From assembly GCF_001633105.1 (NCBI RefSeq), contig NZ_LUKZ01000029.1, positions 1-50,448 on the forward strand: 50,448 nt of DNA. Reading direction: 5' to 3'. A program made the translations under genes and the position numbers. The notes beneath the pieces were generated by a model. The model saw only the letters and a list, made by a program, of their open reading frames with translations. It had not been told where the DNA came from and ran no database searches. This DNA comes from Acidovorax sp. GW101-3H11. Lineage in GTDB: Bacteria > Pseudomonadota > Gammaproteobacteria > Burkholderiales > Burkholderiaceae_C. This document shows positions 48,600 through 50,448 of the stretch, in pieces (positions within the stretch are counted from its first letter, which is position 1; each line of letters begins with the position of its first letter).

Positions 48600-50239
48600 T
48601 GGACGACGTGCCCGAGGGCGGCGGCGGCCCCACCGGCACCGTCATCCCCTACGGCGGCAGCAACCACATCTTCCGCGACATCACCGAGGCCGACCGGGCC
48701 GGTGGCAACGTGTCCATCATGCAGGTGCATGCGGCGGTGATGACAAACAACGCAGAGCCCTACATGGGCGCGAACTTCATCCTGTCCATGCCGCCTACCG
48801 ACCCCAACGTGTCGGTCACGCTGGCGAAGTGCAACCTGTTCGCCCGGCGCACCGAGATCGCAGCGGCCATTGCCAACTACCTGATCAAGGCGTCCGAGTG
48901 GTCGGGCTACCTGCTGGAGAACCATGTCCTGGGCCAGAAGAACATCCAGCTCTTCCACCGCCCGGGCACGGCCACGCCGCCCATCGGCCGCACCCTGGTG
49001 CTGATCTACAACGAAGGCCTGCCCGACGAGCGCGCGCAGTACATCCGCGTCACGCGGGTCACCACCGAGACCCGCACGTTCACCTACAACGCCAACGGCA
49101 GCTTCGTGGACTTCCTGGGCTCGGTCACCCAGCTCGACCTGTCCGACAGCCTGCGCTTTGACTTCCCCGGGAGCCCGCCCGACCGGGGCTTTGGGCGCGA
49201 CCCCAACAAGACCATGATCCGCGACACCTCGGTGGCGGATGCTGCGGAATACTACGGCGCGGCCCCCACAGTGCTGGCCGCCGTCATCGGTGATTCGGTG
49301 GTGAAGGTGGACAGCATCTACACCCAGCTCGTGCCCAACTCGCGCACCGAGACCTCGGCCCTGGACCAGCGCCCGGCCGCCACGCGCGGCATTGTGCTGG
49401 CCGACGCCCCGCGCCGCGTGGAGATCGCCGTGGCCGCCCACACCCAGCGCATCAAGATCGGCCAAGAGAACCGGGGTTTCAACCACGTCTTCATGCTCAA
49501 GCCGCTGCCTGAGCCAGGCACGGTCACCGTGAGCTGGATGGCGCTGGGCACCTGGTACGAGCTGCAGGACGACGGCGCAGGCGTCTTCACGGGCAGCGGC
49601 GTGGGCCAGCTCATCTATGACACCGGCAGCGGCAGCGTGACGCTGCCCGTGCAGCCCGACGTGGGCAGCGCCCTGATCATCCAGTGGGGTGAGCGCGTGG
49701 GCTACACGAACCGCAGCAGCCAGGGCGCGGCCATCCGCGCGCCCGAGTATTGCTGGACGTTGGAACATGAGGGTGTGGTGCCTGGCTCCCCCGAGTTCAC
49801 CTGGTTCAGCGCGGGCGTGCTGCGCACCGCCACGGCCGATGCCGCAGGCGTCATCAGCGGCGACGCGACCGGCCGGGTGGACTACCCGAGCGGCACTGTG
49901 CTGCTGCGCACCGTGTACCTGCCCGACCCGGGCGACGAGATCAGCACTGCTTACGACACCGACGTGGTGGTCAAGGAGCTGCTCACCCCCAGCGCACCCG
50001 ACGCTGGCGGCTACATCACGCTCAACCTGGCCCAGCAGCCTGCGGCGGGCACCCTGCAGATCGAGTGGGCCACGGCCCGCACCACCAGCAACACCAGCGG
50101 CGGCAGCGTCACGCAGACCAACGCGATCAAAAACGCCGGTGTGACCTACACAACGCGCTCAGTGCCCGAATACAGCGCGCCAGAGTCCACCAGCGGCAGC
50201 ACCGGCAGCAATTTCGTGAACTGGCCGCAAGTTTCTTGA
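48599..50239 (+). CDS. Large tail-tip/baseplate-region protein
   Basis: 546 aa, not recognised at family level. A short Gly-rich start (MDDVPEGGGGPTG) is followed by beta-rich domains. VTVSWMALGTWYELQDDGAG, SGSVTLPVQPDVGSALIIQW and GRVDYPSGTVLLRTVYLPDP repeat a beta-sandwich-like theme, suggesting two related domains. A GTG one codon earlier is an alternative start. Its place after the tape measure genes suggests a distal tail component. Confidence 0.65.
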   Translation: MDDVPEGGGGPTGTVIPYGGSNHIFRDITEADRAGGNVSIMQVHAAVMTNNAEPYMGANFILSMPPTDPNVSVTLAKCNLFARRTEIAAAIANYLIKASEWSGYLLENHVLGQKNIQLFHRPGTATPPIGRTLVLIYNEGLPDERAQYIRVTRVTTETRTFTYNANGSFVDFLGSVTQLDLSDSLRFDFPGSPPDRGFGRDPNKTMIRDTSVADAAEYYGAAPTVLAAVIGDSVVKVDSIYTQLVPNSRTETSALDQRPAATRGIVLADAPRRVEIAVAAHTQRIKIGQENRGFNHVFMLKPLPEPGTVTVSWMALGTWYELQDDGAGVFTGSGVGQLIYDTGSGSVTLPVQPDVGSALIIQWGERVGYTNRSSQGAAIRAPEYCWTLEHEGVVPGSPEFTWFSAGVLRTATADAAGVISGDATGRVDYPSGTVLLRTVYLPDPGDEISTAYDTDVVVKELLTPSAPDAGGYITLNLAQQPAAGTLQIEWATARTTSNTSGGSVTQTNAIKNAGVTYTTRSVPEYSAPESTSGSTGSNFVNWPQVS

Positions 50240-50252
50240 GGAGACACCACCC

Positions 50253-50448
50253 ATGCCCATCACCTACGTTGAGCGCCCATTCACCATCACCACCACCAGC
50301 GGCAGCTCAAGTACGCTGACGCAGGAATCCGGCCGCACTGCTGATGGCCGCATCGTCGTGGCCCAGACTGTCACCGACGACGGCGCAGGCGCTTTCATCG
50401 GCGGCCTGGGCACCGTCAACTACGGGGCCAAGCAGGTCAACCTGCGTG
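50253..50448 (+). CDS. Start of a tail-region protein (partial, runs off window)
   Basis: AGGAG lies 9 bases before the ATG. 65 codons are visible: MPITYVERPFTITTTSGSSS, then GRIVVAQTVTDDGAGAFIGG. Thr/Ser/Gly-rich and beta-like. The frame is open to the edge. Function cannot be set. Confidence 0.6.
   Translation, partial: MPITYVERPFTITTTSGSSSTLTQESGRTADGRIVVAQTVTDDGAGAFIGGLGTVNYGAKQVNLR

Larger units (their letters stand above)
15099..50448. mobile_element. Temperate tailed-phage prophage (left ~35 kb; right end not in window)
   Basis: Contiguous phage functions fill this span: integrase and excisionase-like genes beside a tRNA, an immunity region with cI- and Cro-like genes and operators, primase and helicase, small and large terminase, portal, S49 protease with scaffold, decoration, capsid, tail tube and tape measure. 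Head gene order is lambda-like and the large terminase is GpA-type. The element continues past the window end, so lysis genes, receptor-binding genes and attR are not visible. All essential genes seen are intact, so it may be inducible. Confidence 0.95.

Overview
The window is high-GC betaproteobacterial DNA. Gene order and protein style fit the Comamonadaceae (Acidovorax, Delftia and relatives); this is inferred from the reading, not from a database search. It has two parts: conserved chromosome (about 1-15098) and the left 35 kb of an integrated temperate tailed prophage (about 15099 to the right edge, where it is cut off).

Chromosomal part. A leftward group carries pth, the L25/Ctc gene rplY, prs, tRNA-Gln(TTG), ispE, lolB and a signal-peptide TPR protein. 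A rightward group follows: mutM, a dynamin-like GTPase and mutY, the last two translationally coupled. Then come leftward rapZ-recN-nadK, divergent hrcA, a CAT-anticodon elongator-type tRNA and tRNA-Arg(ACG). tRNA-Arg is followed by its terminator and then directly by a phage integrase pointing back at it, so its 3' end is the likely attachment site.

Prophage, left arm (15158-24178, leftward). Seventeen genes, mostly coupled by ATGA/TGATG overlaps, read away from a repressed promoter at about 24212-24241. They include integrase, an excisionase-like HTH protein, an ASCH-domain protein, a ParB/Spo0J-like protein with a Cys cluster, an HD-type phosphohydrolase, two microproteins (44 and 45 aa), and two truncated relatives of the phage's own D5-type replicative helicase. 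Next come a DUF4124-like secreted protein gene (a lysogenic-conversion candidate), a cI-type repressor and a divergent Cro/YdaS-like gene. Five operator copies lie on an exact 24-bp pitch, three at cI/cro and two at the leftward promoter.

Prophage, regulatory to replication region (25293-30876). Between cro and the replication genes lies an odd patchwork. Short rightward ORFs carry shuffled pieces of the helicase core, and three related leftward small genes run convergently into rightward ORFs. Then come a CII-like protein, a TOPRIM primase, a full-length D5/DUF5906 helicase, and a candidate origin rich in TTACGC repeats with a perfect 25-bp inverted repeat around an alternating purine/pyrimidine tract.

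Prophage, late region (31218-50448, rightward). Packaging and head genes have lambda-like order: small terminase, a C5-cytosine methyltransferase with an internally repeated target domain, GpA-type large terminase, a Q-like HTH protein followed by a strong terminator, gpW/DUF6148-like protein, portal, S49 protease with nested scaffold, decoration protein, capsid and connector genes. Tail genes follow: tail tube, a 1295-aa tape measure and downstream tail genes. No lysis genes are inside the window.

The most unusual feature is the set of helicase pieces: one intact helicase, two truncated copies in the immunity-controlled leftward operon, and at least two more fragments in the patchwork. Two of the pieces lack the Walker B acidic pair. 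They may be debris of recombination or a fragment-based interference system acting on related phages; both readings are inference.
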